A stretch of 64,000 nucleotides of DNA, taken from positions 69,501 to 133,500 of the forward strand of contig FMTU01000004.1 of assembly GCA_900100475.1 (NCBI GenBank), read 5' to 3'. Every line of letters begins with the position of its first letter. Position 1 is the first letter of the stretch. Source of the DNA: Sphingobium faniae. Lineage in GTDB: Bacteria > Pseudomonadota > Alphaproteobacteria > Sphingomonadales > Sphingomonadaceae. Position numbers and translations under genes: made by a program. The notes below the pieces were generated by a model that had not been told where the DNA came from, made no database searches, and saw only the letters and a program-made list of their open reading frames with translations. This document shows, one piece after another, positions 24,702 to 33,329 of the stretch.

Positions 24702-25184
24702 ATGGAATTCAAGGGCGATTTCTACCAGATCGGCGTCGTGGTGCGCGACATCGACGCGGGCATGGCGCATTATCGCAAATTGCTGGGCCTTGGGCCGTTC
24801 TGGCGGCTCGATACCGATTATGAGGGGCGCTATCGCGACTGGCGCGGCCGCTTCGCCAACAAGAACGCCTTCACCCGATGGGGCGACGTCTATCTGGAGA
24901 TGATCCAGCCGGTAATCGGCGAGGGCAATGCGAAGGAATGGCTGGAAACGCGCGGAGAAGGCATCTTCCATCTCGGCTATGCGGTCGATGACCTGTCGCA
25001 ACGGCCCGAAGGCGTGGAGTGCGTGTTCGAAAGCTGGGGCGCGAAACTGGCCAATGGCGACGCGGCGGTCATCCACCTCGATACGGTGGCGCAGCTTGGC
25101 TATTATGTGGAACTGTCCGACCGGGCGCTGGTGGACAAGCTCAATGCCGGGATCGACCGCTTCATGGCGGAGCAGGCCACATGA
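24702..25184 (+). CDS. VOC family protein (glyoxalase/epimerase-like)
   Basis: 160 residues, two beta-alpha-beta-beta-beta units. The four metal-ligand positions read Gln9 (YQIGVVVRD), Glu66 (YLEMIQP), His90 (IFHLGYAVDD) and Glu138 (GYYVELSD), the same Gln-Glu-His-Glu set as human glyoxalase I. Possible roles are epimerisation, isomerisation or C-C cleavage of a CoA ester or enediol-type intermediate. It starts 45 bases after the acyl-CoA synthetase and overlaps the next SDR by 4 bases (ATGA). A second VOC protein with the same ligand set is at 45777-46310. Confidence 0.88.
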   Translation: MEFKGDFYQIGVVVRDIDAGMAHYRKLLGLGPFWRLDTDYEGRYRDWRGRFANKNAFTRWGDVYLEMIQPVIGEGNAKEWLETRGEGIFHLGYAVDDLSQRPEGVECVFESWGAKLANGDAAVIHLDTVAQLGYYVELSDRALVDKLNAGIDRFMAEQAT

Positions 25185-25927
25185 CGGCGCGCTTTGCGGG
25201 CAGGGTCGCGATAGTTACCGGCGCGGCGGCGGGCATCGGCAAGGCGTGCATGCACCGGCTGGCGGCGGAAGGCGCGCGCGTCGTCGGCGTGGACCGGAAC
25301 GAGGAAAAACTGGCGGCGGCGATCGCGCAGGCGCCGGGCGAGATGATCGCCCTGCCCTGCGACGTGGCGGACGCCGGTGCGATCGACGCGATGGTGGGGG
25401 AAGTGATCGCACGGTGCGGCGCGATCCATGTGCTGGTCAATAATGCCGGGATCGGCAATCCCAGCCGGGTGCGGCTGCACGAACAGCCGATCGCGGACTG
25501 GGACAAGGTGATGGCGGTGAACGTGCGCGGCATGTTCCTGATGCAGCGCGCCATCATCCCGCACATGCTGGCGCAGGGCGGCGGTGCGATCGTCAACATG
25601 GCGTCGATCGGCAGCTATCGCGCGACGGCGCTGTCGAGTCCCTATATCACCTCCAAGGGTGCAGCGCTGATGATGACGCGCGCGGCGGCGATGGACTATG
25701 CGAAGGACAATATCCGCGTGAACGCGGTGTGCCCCGGCACGACCAATACCGATATTCTCGCGGGCAGTTCGCAGGAGACGATCGACATGCTCGTCTCGCG
25801 CGCGCCGCAGGGGGCGCTGGTGGAGCCGGAGGAGGTGGCGGCGCTGGTTGCCTTCCTCGCGTCGGATGAGGCGCCGCATATCACGGGCGGGAGCTACCTG
25901 ATCGACGCGGGACGATCGGCGGGCTGA
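25181..25927 (+). CDS. SDR family oxidoreductase
   Basis: 248 residues, classical SDR. TGAAAGIG at 13-20, NNAG motif, Ser in MASIGSY, then the YxxxK pair in YITSKGAA. The C-terminus has APHITGGSYLIDAGRSAG. An upstream open frame to 25019 is within the VOC gene and not coding; the ATG at 25181 overlaps the VOC stop as ATGA, so coupling is clear. It would interconvert a hydroxy and a keto group in the branch fed by the acyl-CoA synthetase. Confidence 0.92.
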   Translation: MTARFAGRVAIVTGAAAGIGKACMHRLAAEGARVVGVDRNEEKLAAAIAQAPGEMIALPCDVADAGAIDAMVGEVIARCGAIHVLVNNAGIGNPSRVRLHEQPIADWDKVMAVNVRGMFLMQRAIIPHMLAQGGGAIVNMASIGSYRATALSSPYITSKGAALMMTRAAAMDYAKDNIRVNAVCPGTTNTDILAGSSQETIDMLVSRAPQGALVEPEEVAALVAFLASDEAPHITGGSYLIDAGRSAG

Positions 25928-25952
25928 CCGCGATTGCGGCGGCAATGCCATC

Positions 25953-27038
25953 CTATGGCAGCAGCCCCCGCAGGTCATGATCCAGCGCGGCCTGACCGAA
26001 GCGCGCGGCATAGGCCGTATTGACGGCCTCGGTCTGAAACCGCACCTCGTTGGCGAGGAAGATGAACAGGCCCCAGAGGATCGACCGGCGATAGTCGAGC
26101 CAGGCAGCCTCCGCATCCAGCACCGGCCCGCCTTCCCGCGCCAGCGCGTCGCAATAGAGCCGTAGCAGATCATGTTCCCATGCACGCCGGTCGGCAAGAT
26201 CGGCGGCGCAGACGATATGGTAGGACACTTCATGATGCCAGGCGGTGCGCGCCACCTGCGCGTCGAAATAGCCGGGCGTGCCGTCTTCCAATATATAGAG
26301 ATTGCCCAGATGCGTGTCGCCGTGGATCAGGCAGCGGGGCTGAGCATGCTGGATCTCGCCGATCGTCACCAGCGCGCGCTCCATCCAGTCACGGTCATGC
26401 AATCGGGTGGAGACGGCCGCCCCGCGCGGCGAAGCCATATAATGCGCCCAGACATCTGGCTCCAGATAGCGGCGCATATATTCCAGGCCCCATCCGTCGA
26501 ACCGGCTGGCGATGTCGGCCCAGCGGCCGCCGGGCCGGAAATGCGGCGAATCCCAGGTCGCGGCATGATAGGCCGCCATGGTTTCCATACGCCGCGCGAT
26601 CTGGTCGAAGCTGTGCGGGCGCAGCGCGTCGCAGAAATCGACGCCGGGACGCTTCAGATCCTCCATGATGACGATCGACTGGTGGGAATCGGGATCGGTG
26701 CCCGCGAAGAAAGCGCGCGGCGACGGCATCGGGATCAGCGGCTGGATGTCGGCGTAGAATCGCGTCTCATTGGCGTACATCGCCGCCATTTTGGGGCTAT
26801 GTTCCTCGAACCCGCCCTTGACGATCAGCGTCTGGCCGATCTGGTCCGCGCCTTCTCCCTCGGCGGTGAGGCGGACACGGATCTTGGTGGAGGTGCCAAG
26901 GATCATGTCCGCCACTTCGGCGTGGGTGACGGTGATGTCCGGCAGGCGCTGACGCAAGGCGCGGGTCAGCCACGCGCTGTTCACCTCCTGCGCCGTCAGC
27001 GGCAGGGGCAACGCATCGGCGGGATAGGCCTCGCTCAT
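25953..27038 (-). CDS. Phosphotransferase, EcKinase-like (APH fold)
   Basis: 361 residues, protein-kinase-like fold of the aminoglycoside phosphotransferase/ecdysteroid kinase group. Conserved Lys74 (LIVKGGF), the catalytic loop HGDTHLGN (239-246) and the metal Asp259 in FDAQ. Relatives lie beside acyl-CoA dehydrogenase genes in many catabolic clusters; their substrate is generally unknown, but phosphorylation of a hydroxyl group on an isoprenoid or steroid-like compound is plausible. GGAGAGG precedes the ATG. It lies downstream of the TonB receptor terminator and so is probably transcribed separately. Confidence 0.87.
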   Translation of the reverse strand: MSEAYPADALPLPLTAQEVNSAWLTRALRQRLPDITVTHAEVADMILGTSTKIRVRLTAEGEGADQIGQTLIVKGGFEEHSPKMAAMYANETRFYADIQPLIPMPSPRAFFAGTDPDSHQSIVIMEDLKRPGVDFCDALRPHSFDQIARRMETMAAYHAATWDSPHFRPGGRWADIASRFDGWGLEYMRRYLEPDVWAHYMASPRGAAVSTRLHDRDWMERALVTIGEIQHAQPRCLIHGDTHLGNLYILEDGTPGYFDAQVARTAWHHEVSYHIVCAADLADRRAWEHDLLRLYCDALAREGGPVLDAEAAWLDYRRSILWGLFIFLANEVRFQTEAVNTAYAARFGQAALDHDLRGLLP

Positions 27039-27093
27039 CTCAATTCCTCTCCAGCATGGTCATCGGGGCAGAGTGCCAGAGAGATGCGGGCAA

Positions 27094-27125
27094 GAAAAAG
27101 GGGACGCAAAAGTCTGCGCCCCCTT
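27094..27125 (-). terminator. Rho-independent terminator of the TonB-dependent receptor gene
   Basis: Arms 27098-27108 and 27115-27125 form an 11-bp stem with one G-U pair and a 6-base loop. On the - strand the stem runs into a T-rich tail. It begins 19 bases after the receptor stop. Confidence 0.8.
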
Positions 27126-27143
27126 GATGCTTTCAGCGGTATC

Positions 27144-29513
27144 TTAGAACTTGAAGCCGACTTCCACGCCATAGGTGCGCGGTTCGCCATAGACGCTGTT
27201 CTGGAAGCCCAGCCCCTCGGCGATCAGGCCCAGCACGCCGATGCGATAGGTTTCGTTCAGCGCATTGTTGACGAAGGCCGCGATCGACGCGCGCGAACCC
27301 CCGACATTGTTGAGTTCCGCGCGCAGGTTGATCAGCGAGTAAGCAGGCTGGATGCCCTGCGCCTCAAAATCGTCGAGGAAGATCTTGCTGCGCCAGGTGT
27401 AGTTCAGGACGAAGTTGAGTTCACCCAGATTGTCGCTGACCGGCGGCGAGATGACCGCCGTCGCGCCAAGCTGATGCTTGGGCACGCCGCGCTGCTCAAA
27501 CTCGGGGATGCCGTTCAAAACCACGCGCCCGGAGCGGATATCGACCTTGGTGTAGGAATAGAAGGCCGCCAGCGAGAAGGTGTCGGTGCTGAAATTCGCT
27601 TCGAACTCGCCGCCGACATTGCGCTGCTTGGCGGTGTTGTCGACGATGGTGAAGACATTGCCGTCGATGAAGGTCGCGCGCTGCTTCTGCACGTCGCTGC
27701 CGTCCTGGCGGAACAGGGCGGTGCTGGTGGTCAGGCGGCCGATGCCCAACGGCGTGCTGGTCTTGAGGCCGATTTCATATTCGTTGACAAATTCCGGCAG
27801 GAAGGGCCGCAGCGTGATCGCGTCGGTGGCGCGGGTCGAAAAGCCGCCCGCGCGGAAACCATGGCGATAGGAGGCATAGGCCGTGACTTCCGGGCTCGGC
27901 TCATATTGGATGGTGGCGTCGTAGGTCCATTCCTTGAACGACTTGCTGTTGGTGAAGGCGCACTGATCCAGCGGCACCCGCTGCACGCCTGCCGTGCTGG
28001 TATCCGTATCGAACGAGCAGCGGCCAAAGGTGCCGTCGGCATTGGGATAATTGGGCTGTGAGGGCGAAACGGTGATCTTGCGCTTGTCGTAATTGTAGCG
28101 CAGGCCGCCCGAAAGGCTGAGCTTGTCCGTCACCTTGAACGTGCCCGCGACGAAGGCGGCGGCGGTGCGGGAATAGCCTTCGCCCGGATTGCTGGTCACG
28201 AACAGCGAAGCGTCCGTCGTGCGCGGGTCGAGGCCGGCGCCCACCATATTAAGTTCGGGCAGCGTGTTGGCGAGCGAACCGTCCAGCCCCTTTTCCTCGA
28301 AATAATAGCCGCCCACGATCAGGTCGAGACGGTTGTCGAACATCTTCGCCTGAAGCTGCAATTCCTCGGAAATGTTGCGCGAGCGCGAGAACTGGTAGGG
28401 CGAGATCAGGAAGGCGGGGATGCCGTCATAATCCTGCACGATGTCGCGGCGCTGCTTGCGATAGCCGAAGATGTTCTTCAGCGTCATATTGTCGGTCAGT
28501 TCCCAGGTCGTCTTGTTGGTGATGCCCCAGTTCTTGATCTTTTCGAAGGGGCGGCCGAACACGTCCAGATTGCTGCCATTGCCCGAACCGGAGTTCAGGG
28601 TGAAGCGGCGCGATTGGAACAGCCGCTGCGCTTCTGCGAACTGCGCCGGGATATTCGCGTCGATGACCCCGTTGGCGCGCAGAGCTTCATAGTTGGACAG
28701 CGCCGAGGGATAGTTGACCGATGTCAGGAAGGACGCGGTGCCATTCTCCTTCGACTTGAACCAGTCGAACACGGTCAGCGATTCAATGCCATTGCCCGGC
28801 GAGACCAGCGCCGACACGCGGAACGTGTCGTAATTCTGGTTGTCGAGGCGCAGGCCGCTGCCGATGTCACGGGACCAGCCGTCGCGCTCGCGGGTCTTGC
28901 CCGCCAGGCGCAGGGCGACCGAATCCCCGACCGGGACGTTCACCATCCCGTAGATGTCGTGCATGTCGTAATTGCCGTACTGACCCTTCACCTCGCCGGC
29001 GAATTCGCCCAGCTTGGGATGCTGCGGCTCCACCAGCACCGCGCCGCCGGTCATGTTGCGGCCGAACAGCGTGCCCTGCACGCCCTTCAGCACCTGCACC
29101 GACTGGAGATCGTAGAGGCTGTTGCCAAAGCCATAGGGACGCGGCTGCACGACTTCGGCGAAATAGGTGCCGACCGGCGGGTCGGTGAACAGTTGCGTTT
29201 CCTGCGTGCGCTGGCCGCGCAGCGAGAAGGCGACGGTGTTGCGCTGGCTCTGCGCGCTGGTGATGGAAAGCGAGGGGGTGCGATATTGCAGGCCCTGCAC
29301 GTCGGTCACGCCCGACTTGGCGAGCTGGTCGCCGGACAGTGCGGAAACGGAGATCGGCACGTCCTGCAGCGCTTCGTCGCGGCGGCGGGCCGTGACGACA
29401 ATGTCGCCGGTCGACACGCCTTCGGCCTGGGGCGCCGCGTCGGTCTGCGCAAAGGCCGGCACTGACAGAAAGATGGAGGCGCAGGTGGCGGCGAGATAAT
29501 GGCGATAGGTCAT
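27144..29513 (-). CDS. TonB-dependent receptor
   Basis: 789-residue outer-membrane receptor. A signal peptide ends at VPAFAQ (about residue 23); a TonB-box-like DIVVTARRR follows, then a plug domain with LKGVQGTLFGRNMTGGA, and a 22-strand barrel finishing in a Phe (VEVGFKF). Such receptors in sphingomonads import large or hydrophobic substrates, sometimes polycyclic or terpenoid compounds, using TonB energy. GAGGGG six bases upstream of the ATG at 29513 fits better than the ATG at 29519. It has its own terminator and a long upstream region, so it is probably separately regulated. No siderophore or cobalamin gene is near, which favours a carbon-source role. Confidence 0.95.
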   Translation of the reverse strand: MTYRHYLAATCASIFLSVPAFAQTDAAPQAEGVSTGDIVVTARRRDEALQDVPISVSALSGDQLAKSGVTDVQGLQYRTPSLSITSAQSQRNTVAFSLRGQRTQETQLFTDPPVGTYFAEVVQPRPYGFGNSLYDLQSVQVLKGVQGTLFGRNMTGGAVLVEPQHPKLGEFAGEVKGQYGNYDMHDIYGMVNVPVGDSVALRLAGKTRERDGWSRDIGSGLRLDNQNYDTFRVSALVSPGNGIESLTVFDWFKSKENGTASFLTSVNYPSALSNYEALRANGVIDANIPAQFAEAQRLFQSRRFTLNSGSGNGSNLDVFGRPFEKIKNWGITNKTTWELTDNMTLKNIFGYRKQRRDIVQDYDGIPAFLISPYQFSRSRNISEELQLQAKMFDNRLDLIVGGYYFEEKGLDGSLANTLPELNMVGAGLDPRTTDASLFVTSNPGEGYSRTAAAFVAGTFKVTDKLSLSGGLRYNYDKRKITVSPSQPNYPNADGTFGRCSFDTDTSTAGVQRVPLDQCAFTNSKSFKEWTYDATIQYEPSPEVTAYASYRHGFRAGGFSTRATDAITLRPFLPEFVNEYEIGLKTSTPLGIGRLTTSTALFRQDGSDVQKQRATFIDGNVFTIVDNTAKQRNVGGEFEANFSTDTFSLAAFYSYTKVDIRSGRVVLNGIPEFEQRGVPKHQLGATAVISPPVSDNLGELNFVLNYTWRSKIFLDDFEAQGIQPAYSLINLRAELNNVGGSRASIAAFVNNALNETYRIGVLGLIAEGLGFQNSVYGEPRTYGVEVGFKF

Positions 29514-29836
29514 TTGCATCCCCTCTAGGGTTAAGTGAGGCTGGCCATTAGGCTATTGGTTTGAGGCCGGTTGATAAGGGCGAGCTAACGCCATTCCCGC
29601 CGATGCCAAGCCATTCCAGACCGGATGCTGCACATCATCAGATACCCGATCTTATCCCGGATCGGTGCGGCGCAATAATTTTTTACAGAGCCGTTGATTT
29701 CATGTCACAAGCGAAACGGGCAATTACCGCCGAATTTACGCCTTTCGCTGGCGTTCGTGGCATCCAGCCCTTCTTTCATGCTGCAATTGCACATGCCGCG
29801 CCGGATGACTTTGTTCGAAGGACCGGATGATTTTCG
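29514..29836. other. Intergenic region upstream of the TonB-dependent receptor
   Basis: 323 bases without a gene; it must hold the receptor promoter. An inverted repeat CCGATC/GATCGG (29646-29651 and 29660-29665) and a direct repeat CCGGATGA (29801-29808 and 29823-29830, 22 bases apart) are visible. A short open frame at 29561-29830 lacks family features and is not called. Confidence 0.5.
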
Positions 29837-31081
29837 TCATGGCGTCACGCGGCGCGCCCAATCCGCGTGACGCGCCGCGAGCTGCGCCGCGCGCTCCGGC
29901 GCGGTGATGCGGGCAATCCCGGCGGGCAGATGCGCATCAATCTCGCCAAAGGGCACAATATCGAGCCAGTGAATCGGCCCCTGCCCTTGCTGGCGGGCGG
30001 GCAGGCCCTGCCAACGGATCATCGGCAGCAGGTCACGCAACCCGTCGGTCTGCGCCCAGTTGGCGATGCCCGGATCGCGCGCCGACACGACCGTGGTGAT
30101 GAGGCCGTCGCCATCGCGCACCGCCTGCGCGCCGGTCAGCCCGCTCTGCAACTTGTGGGCGTCGATCGAACGATACCACCACATCACCAGTTGCAGACTG
30201 TTATAGGCCGCGCCCGCCGGGTCGAAGCGGATGATCGCCGCCTGATCCTCCTCCAGGCGCAGCCGGCCGATGCTGCTGGCCTGCGTCACCAGTCCGCCGA
30301 CACTGCCGGGACGGATAGGCTGTTGCATGCTATTGATCGTATGACCGGCCGACAGGCGGAAGAACCAGAAATAGAGCGGCACCTCCTCCCGCACGCGGCG
30401 CAGCGCCTCGTCCAGCCGTTCCTCGAAGGAGAGCGGCGCGGTGGCGGGGGCGTCGATCCGCTCGATCTCCAGCCTGAGCGGCGTTTCCCTGGCCCAGTCC
30501 ATCATGCTGTCGCGCACGAACAGGAACTTGACGCGCGGATTGGTGGTCATGTGGTTGGGGCGGCCATTGGCGGGCTGATCGTCGATGGTGATAGTGAAAC
30601 GGCCGTCTTCCCCCACGTCGATACCGGGCAGTTCGACCGTCTGGACCGTCATCGACGTGCCCCAGTTTTCGACCAGCGTGAAGGAAACCTGCGCCGGCCG
30701 GGCCTCCACCACCTGTCCCGTGACGCGATAGCGCCCGCCATGGGCGATCCCGGCGACGCGATAGCAATTGTCGGGATTGTCGCCGCCCATTCGCGCGTCG
30801 GGCACCGCGTCGCCATTCCAGCTATAAGCGGGCATGAAGTTGCGCACGAAGCGAGGCCGGACAGGATCGCGCGCCGCCGCCTTGAACAGATAATTGCTGA
30901 CCCAGGCGTCCATCGCCGCGTCGAACAGCGGCTCCACCTGCGGCGGCACGTCACTGCCATGGCCGATGCGCCAAAGCTGCGCGCAATGGTCGCGCGCCGC
31001 CTTCGTCGCGGGCAGATCCCACATGGCGCGCACTTCCACTTCGGCGGCGAACTGGTCCGGGTTGGCGATCGGGTTGGTCAT
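29837..31081 (-). CDS. DUF1214-like protein (A)
   Basis: 414 residues without a recognised catalytic motif. It shares with the protein at 63159-64000 the block with residues near SIDAHKLQSGLTGAQA followed by DGLITTVVSARDPGIANWAQTDG, matching the DUF1214-type pattern of a Leu-Gln-Ser-x-Leu-x3-Gln-Ala stretch and a DPG-x-x-NW segment. There is no signal peptide or membrane helix. Relatives are common in sphingomonad and mycobacterial catabolic clusters with no known activity. GGGAGAAGG precedes the ATG. It is the last gene of the - strand run that starts at 35676, 75 bases after the sulfotransferase. Confidence 0.75.
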   Translation of the reverse strand: MTNPIANPDQFAAEVEVRAMWDLPATKAARDHCAQLWRIGHGSDVPPQVEPLFDAAMDAWVSNYLFKAAARDPVRPRFVRNFMPAYSWNGDAVPDARMGGDNPDNCYRVAGIAHGGRYRVTGQVVEARPAQVSFTLVENWGTSMTVQTVELPGIDVGEDGRFTITIDDQPANGRPNHMTTNPRVKFLFVRDSMMDWARETPLRLEIERIDAPATAPLSFEERLDEALRRVREEVPLYFWFFRLSAGHTINSMQQPIRPGSVGGLVTQASSIGRLRLEEDQAAIIRFDPAGAAYNSLQLVMWWYRSIDAHKLQSGLTGAQAVRDGDGLITTVVSARDPGIANWAQTDGLRDLLPMIRWQGLPARQQGQGPIHWLDIVPFGEIDAHLPAGIARITAPERAAQLAARHADWARRVTP

Positions 31082-31156
31082 CGGCCTTCTCCCATGGTCA
31101 TGGTCGGATGAATTTTCAGGGTTGGCGACGGACGGTGGCCGCGCAAACTCAGGTCG

Positions 31157-32365
31157 TCAGGCGAAGCGGCCCAGCTTGAACCGGCGCGAATAGCCTTCGA
31201 ACGCCGTCTCGATCATCTCGCGGGTCAGGCCAAAAGGTTCAAGCGCATAGTCATAGCGGCCGTAGCGATTGGAAGCATTGGCCGGATCGGCGAGCCAGCC
31301 GCGCATCCGCCGCTCGAACTCGGACGTATAGTCGAGGTTCCAATGGCCATAGGCGCGGCGGATGACATCCACCGGATCGCGCGTCAGGTCGTGAAAATCG
31401 ACATGGAAGATGCGCGGATCATCCACCAGCGGATTCTCCATCGCTTCGGACACCGACGCGGCGATGCTGTCGACGAAGGCGGGACCGAGCGTCTTGAAAT
31501 CCATCTGCCAGTTGGTGATGCCGCCATAGAGGACGGCCGTGATCGCCATGGTCGACGGGTGCACCTGAACCGGATCGCGATGCGGCCAGATGCACAACGC
31601 GTCGGGATAGGCTTCGAACAGCGCGTCCAGCGCGAACTGGTGATAGATGCCCTTCACCACCCAGTGCCTGGTCGGCTGGTTCCACTGGAGTTGCTGGAGG
31701 AATTCGCGATGGAAGCGATAGGCCTCTCCAATGTTGCTGGCGTCCAGCATCATGGCCAGCGCCGGCAGCTTGTAAAGCAGCGAGGGATAGGCGTTCTGAA
31801 AGTCGAGGGTGAAAATCTCCTCGCATTCGATCGGGCAAAGGCCGCGCTTGTCCCAATAGGGGTGCAACGTCAGCAGGCCGGGCGCGAGCATCAGCATCTC
31901 GTCCAGTTCCTTCGCGGTCTGCTCGATCCGCTCGGGCGTGACCGGCACTTCGCCGGGCGGCGGGCTGGGCGAATGGCTATGCCACCAGAGCGGCGCGCGA
32001 GCACCCGGGTCCTCGGCCAGCAGCGAATGGGTGAGCGTGGTGCCTGTGCGGGCGAAGCCGATGACGAAGATAGGCCGCTCGATCTTCTCCTCCGCGATGG
32101 CGGGGATGCGCTTGCGGTCGGCAGCAAGGCGCAGGCGAACGGAAAGCAGTTTCCGCAGTTGCAGTTCAACGCCCGCCTTCTGTTCGGGCCGGAGCGGCGC
32201 CTGACCGTTCAGCCAGTCGGCAAAGCGCTCGACACGGCCCGCGAGGCCCGGCTCGATCGGCGCGAAATTGCCCGCCACCATCTGCGACGTGCGGAAAAGC
32301 GCGCCGGCATCAATCCCGGTCGCGCGATCCACGATGTTTTCGACTCGCTCCGACCTGCTGCGCAT
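31157..32365 (-). CDS. Sulfotransferase family protein
   Basis: 402 residues. The 5'-phosphosulfate loop GFARTGTT (103-110) preceded by PIFVI is the signature of PAPS-dependent sulfotransferases. A second conserved segment includes WPHRDPVQVHPS, matching the 3'-phosphate-binding region. It would transfer sulfate to a hydroxyl group, or use a related sulfonate chemistry. Its place among degradation genes is unusual but recurring. Start: GGAGAGGG before the ATG at 32365. A promoter-like TATAAT (minus strand) and a perfect palindrome (32464-32477) lie about 100 bases upstream. No PAPS synthesis gene is seen. Confidence 0.87.
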   Translation of the reverse strand: MRSRSERVENIVDRATGIDAGALFRTSQMVAGNFAPIEPGLAGRVERFADWLNGQAPLRPEQKAGVELQLRKLLSVRLRLAADRKRIPAIAEEKIERPIFVIGFARTGTTLTHSLLAEDPGARAPLWWHSHSPSPPPGEVPVTPERIEQTAKELDEMLMLAPGLLTLHPYWDKRGLCPIECEEIFTLDFQNAYPSLLYKLPALAMMLDASNIGEAYRFHREFLQQLQWNQPTRHWVVKGIYHQFALDALFEAYPDALCIWPHRDPVQVHPSTMAITAVLYGGITNWQMDFKTLGPAFVDSIAASVSEAMENPLVDDPRIFHVDFHDLTRDPVDVIRRAYGHWNLDYTSEFERRMRGWLADPANASNRYGRYDYALEPFGLTREMIETAFEGYSRRFKLGRFA

Positions 32366-32463
32366 TCATCCCTCTCCCGCCTTATTTAGTTCACTAGGAT
32401 TTGTAGTTTGAAGCAGGGTCGGGAAAGAATGTCAATATTGCGCGTTATTAGCCATTATATATA

Positions 32464-32477
32464 AGAACGATCGTTCT
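32464..32477. promoter_or_regulatory. Palindrome upstream of the sulfotransferase gene
   Basis: AGAACGATCGTTCT is a perfect 14-bp palindrome overlapping the end of the MarR gene. On the - strand it is followed by a TATAAT-like sequence, so it may be an operator over a promoter for the sulfotransferase gene. TetR- or MarR-type proteins bind such sites. Confidence 0.5.
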
Positions 32478-33261
32478 AATCCGTTTCCGCAACCAGAGCT
32501 TCGGCAATGGTCAGGGATTCGATCATCGCGCGATATTGTGTGTCACTCAGCGCCATCGGCCAGACGATATGCGGCGCGGCGCGGTCCACCGCCACCAACC
32601 GGGCAAGCGCACCCCGCCCCGCCTCGGTCAGTTCGATGAACAGGCCGCGACGGTCATCAGGATTGGGCACACGGCGGATGAAGCCCAGCATCTCCAGCCG
32701 ATCGACCCGCTTGGCGACTCCGGCCAGCGACATCAGGAAATAATGCTTGAGCGCAGTCGGCGCGATACGATGCGGCGGGCCGACCCGGTAAAGGGCGTCG
32801 AGCAGCAGCACGTCGCCCGAGGTCAGCCCCTCGGTCGCGGCGGAGCGGGTCATGTGCCGCTCCATGCTGCGAGCAAGGCGCAGGAGGCGCGTCGTCACCG
32901 AATAGGAACGGACCAGAGCGGGATCATAATCCGTCGCCCAGGCGGCAAGCGCCGCCTGAAGCGGATCGCCATCGCCTGCTTCACCCGGCGGCCACGGCGG
33001 CGTGAGGGCAAGCGGCATGTCGGCCGCGATGCGAAATGCCGGGCCGGGCGCCAGCCGCCGGTCGGCCGACCAGCGCAGCACATCCGTGTCGATCAACTGG
33101 TCGACGCGCCGGGCCGCGGAGGACTTGCTGGCATAGCCCCACAGCCGCGCAAGGCCGGCCATGGAAGGGATGGTGCGATGATCCGCATAATGCGCTTCGA
33201 GCGCGGCGCGGCACGCCTCCAGCCCGCGCCCGTTTTCCTCGTTCTGCCCGCTGCCCCTCAT
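32476..33261 (-). CDS. Double-HTH regulator: LexA-like N-terminus plus MarR domain
   Basis: 261 residues, much longer than a usual MarR (about 150). Residues 15-65 resemble the LexA winged helix (IPSMAGLARLWGYASKSSAA, then VDQLI and a wing). Residues about 110-255 are a MarR domain: LTSGDVLLLDALYRVG, FLMSLAGVAKRVDRLEMLGFI, and the RRVPNPDDRRGLFIELTEAG wing. This part should bind DNA as a dimer. It sits inside the dehydrogenase-sulfotransferase run (68 bases after the small dehydrogenase), so it probably controls this operon. The LexA-like part is a resemblance by eye and carries no protease domain. Confidence 0.82.
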   Translation of the reverse strand: MRGSGQNEENGRGLEACRAALEAHYADHRTIPSMAGLARLWGYASKSSAARRVDQLIDTDVLRWSADRRLAPGPAFRIAADMPLALTPPWPPGEAGDGDPLQAALAAWATDYDPALVRSYSVTTRLLRLARSMERHMTRSAATEGLTSGDVLLLDALYRVGPPHRIAPTALKHYFLMSLAGVAKRVDRLEMLGFIRRVPNPDDRRGLFIELTEAGRGALARLVAVDRAAPHIVWPMALSDTQYRAMIESLTIAEALVAETD

Positions 33262-33329
33262 GCCGACACAAAGGCACAGGGCCGAACGATCCGCAAGGGG
33301 CTATTCCCTTTCCTGCCGCGCCGCCCGCC

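Noticed and set aside
22911..25076. 721-codon open frame on the - strand
   Set aside because: Antisense to the acyl-CoA synthetase and VOC genes, which carry full motifs. An artefact of GC skew.
26172..28061. 629-codon open frame on the + strand
   Set aside because: Covers the kinase-like gene and the receptor C-terminus in antisense; no recognisable domain.
29561..29830. 89-codon open frame upstream of the receptor
   Set aside because: No Shine-Dalgarno, no family resemblance, in a region that must hold the receptor promoter.
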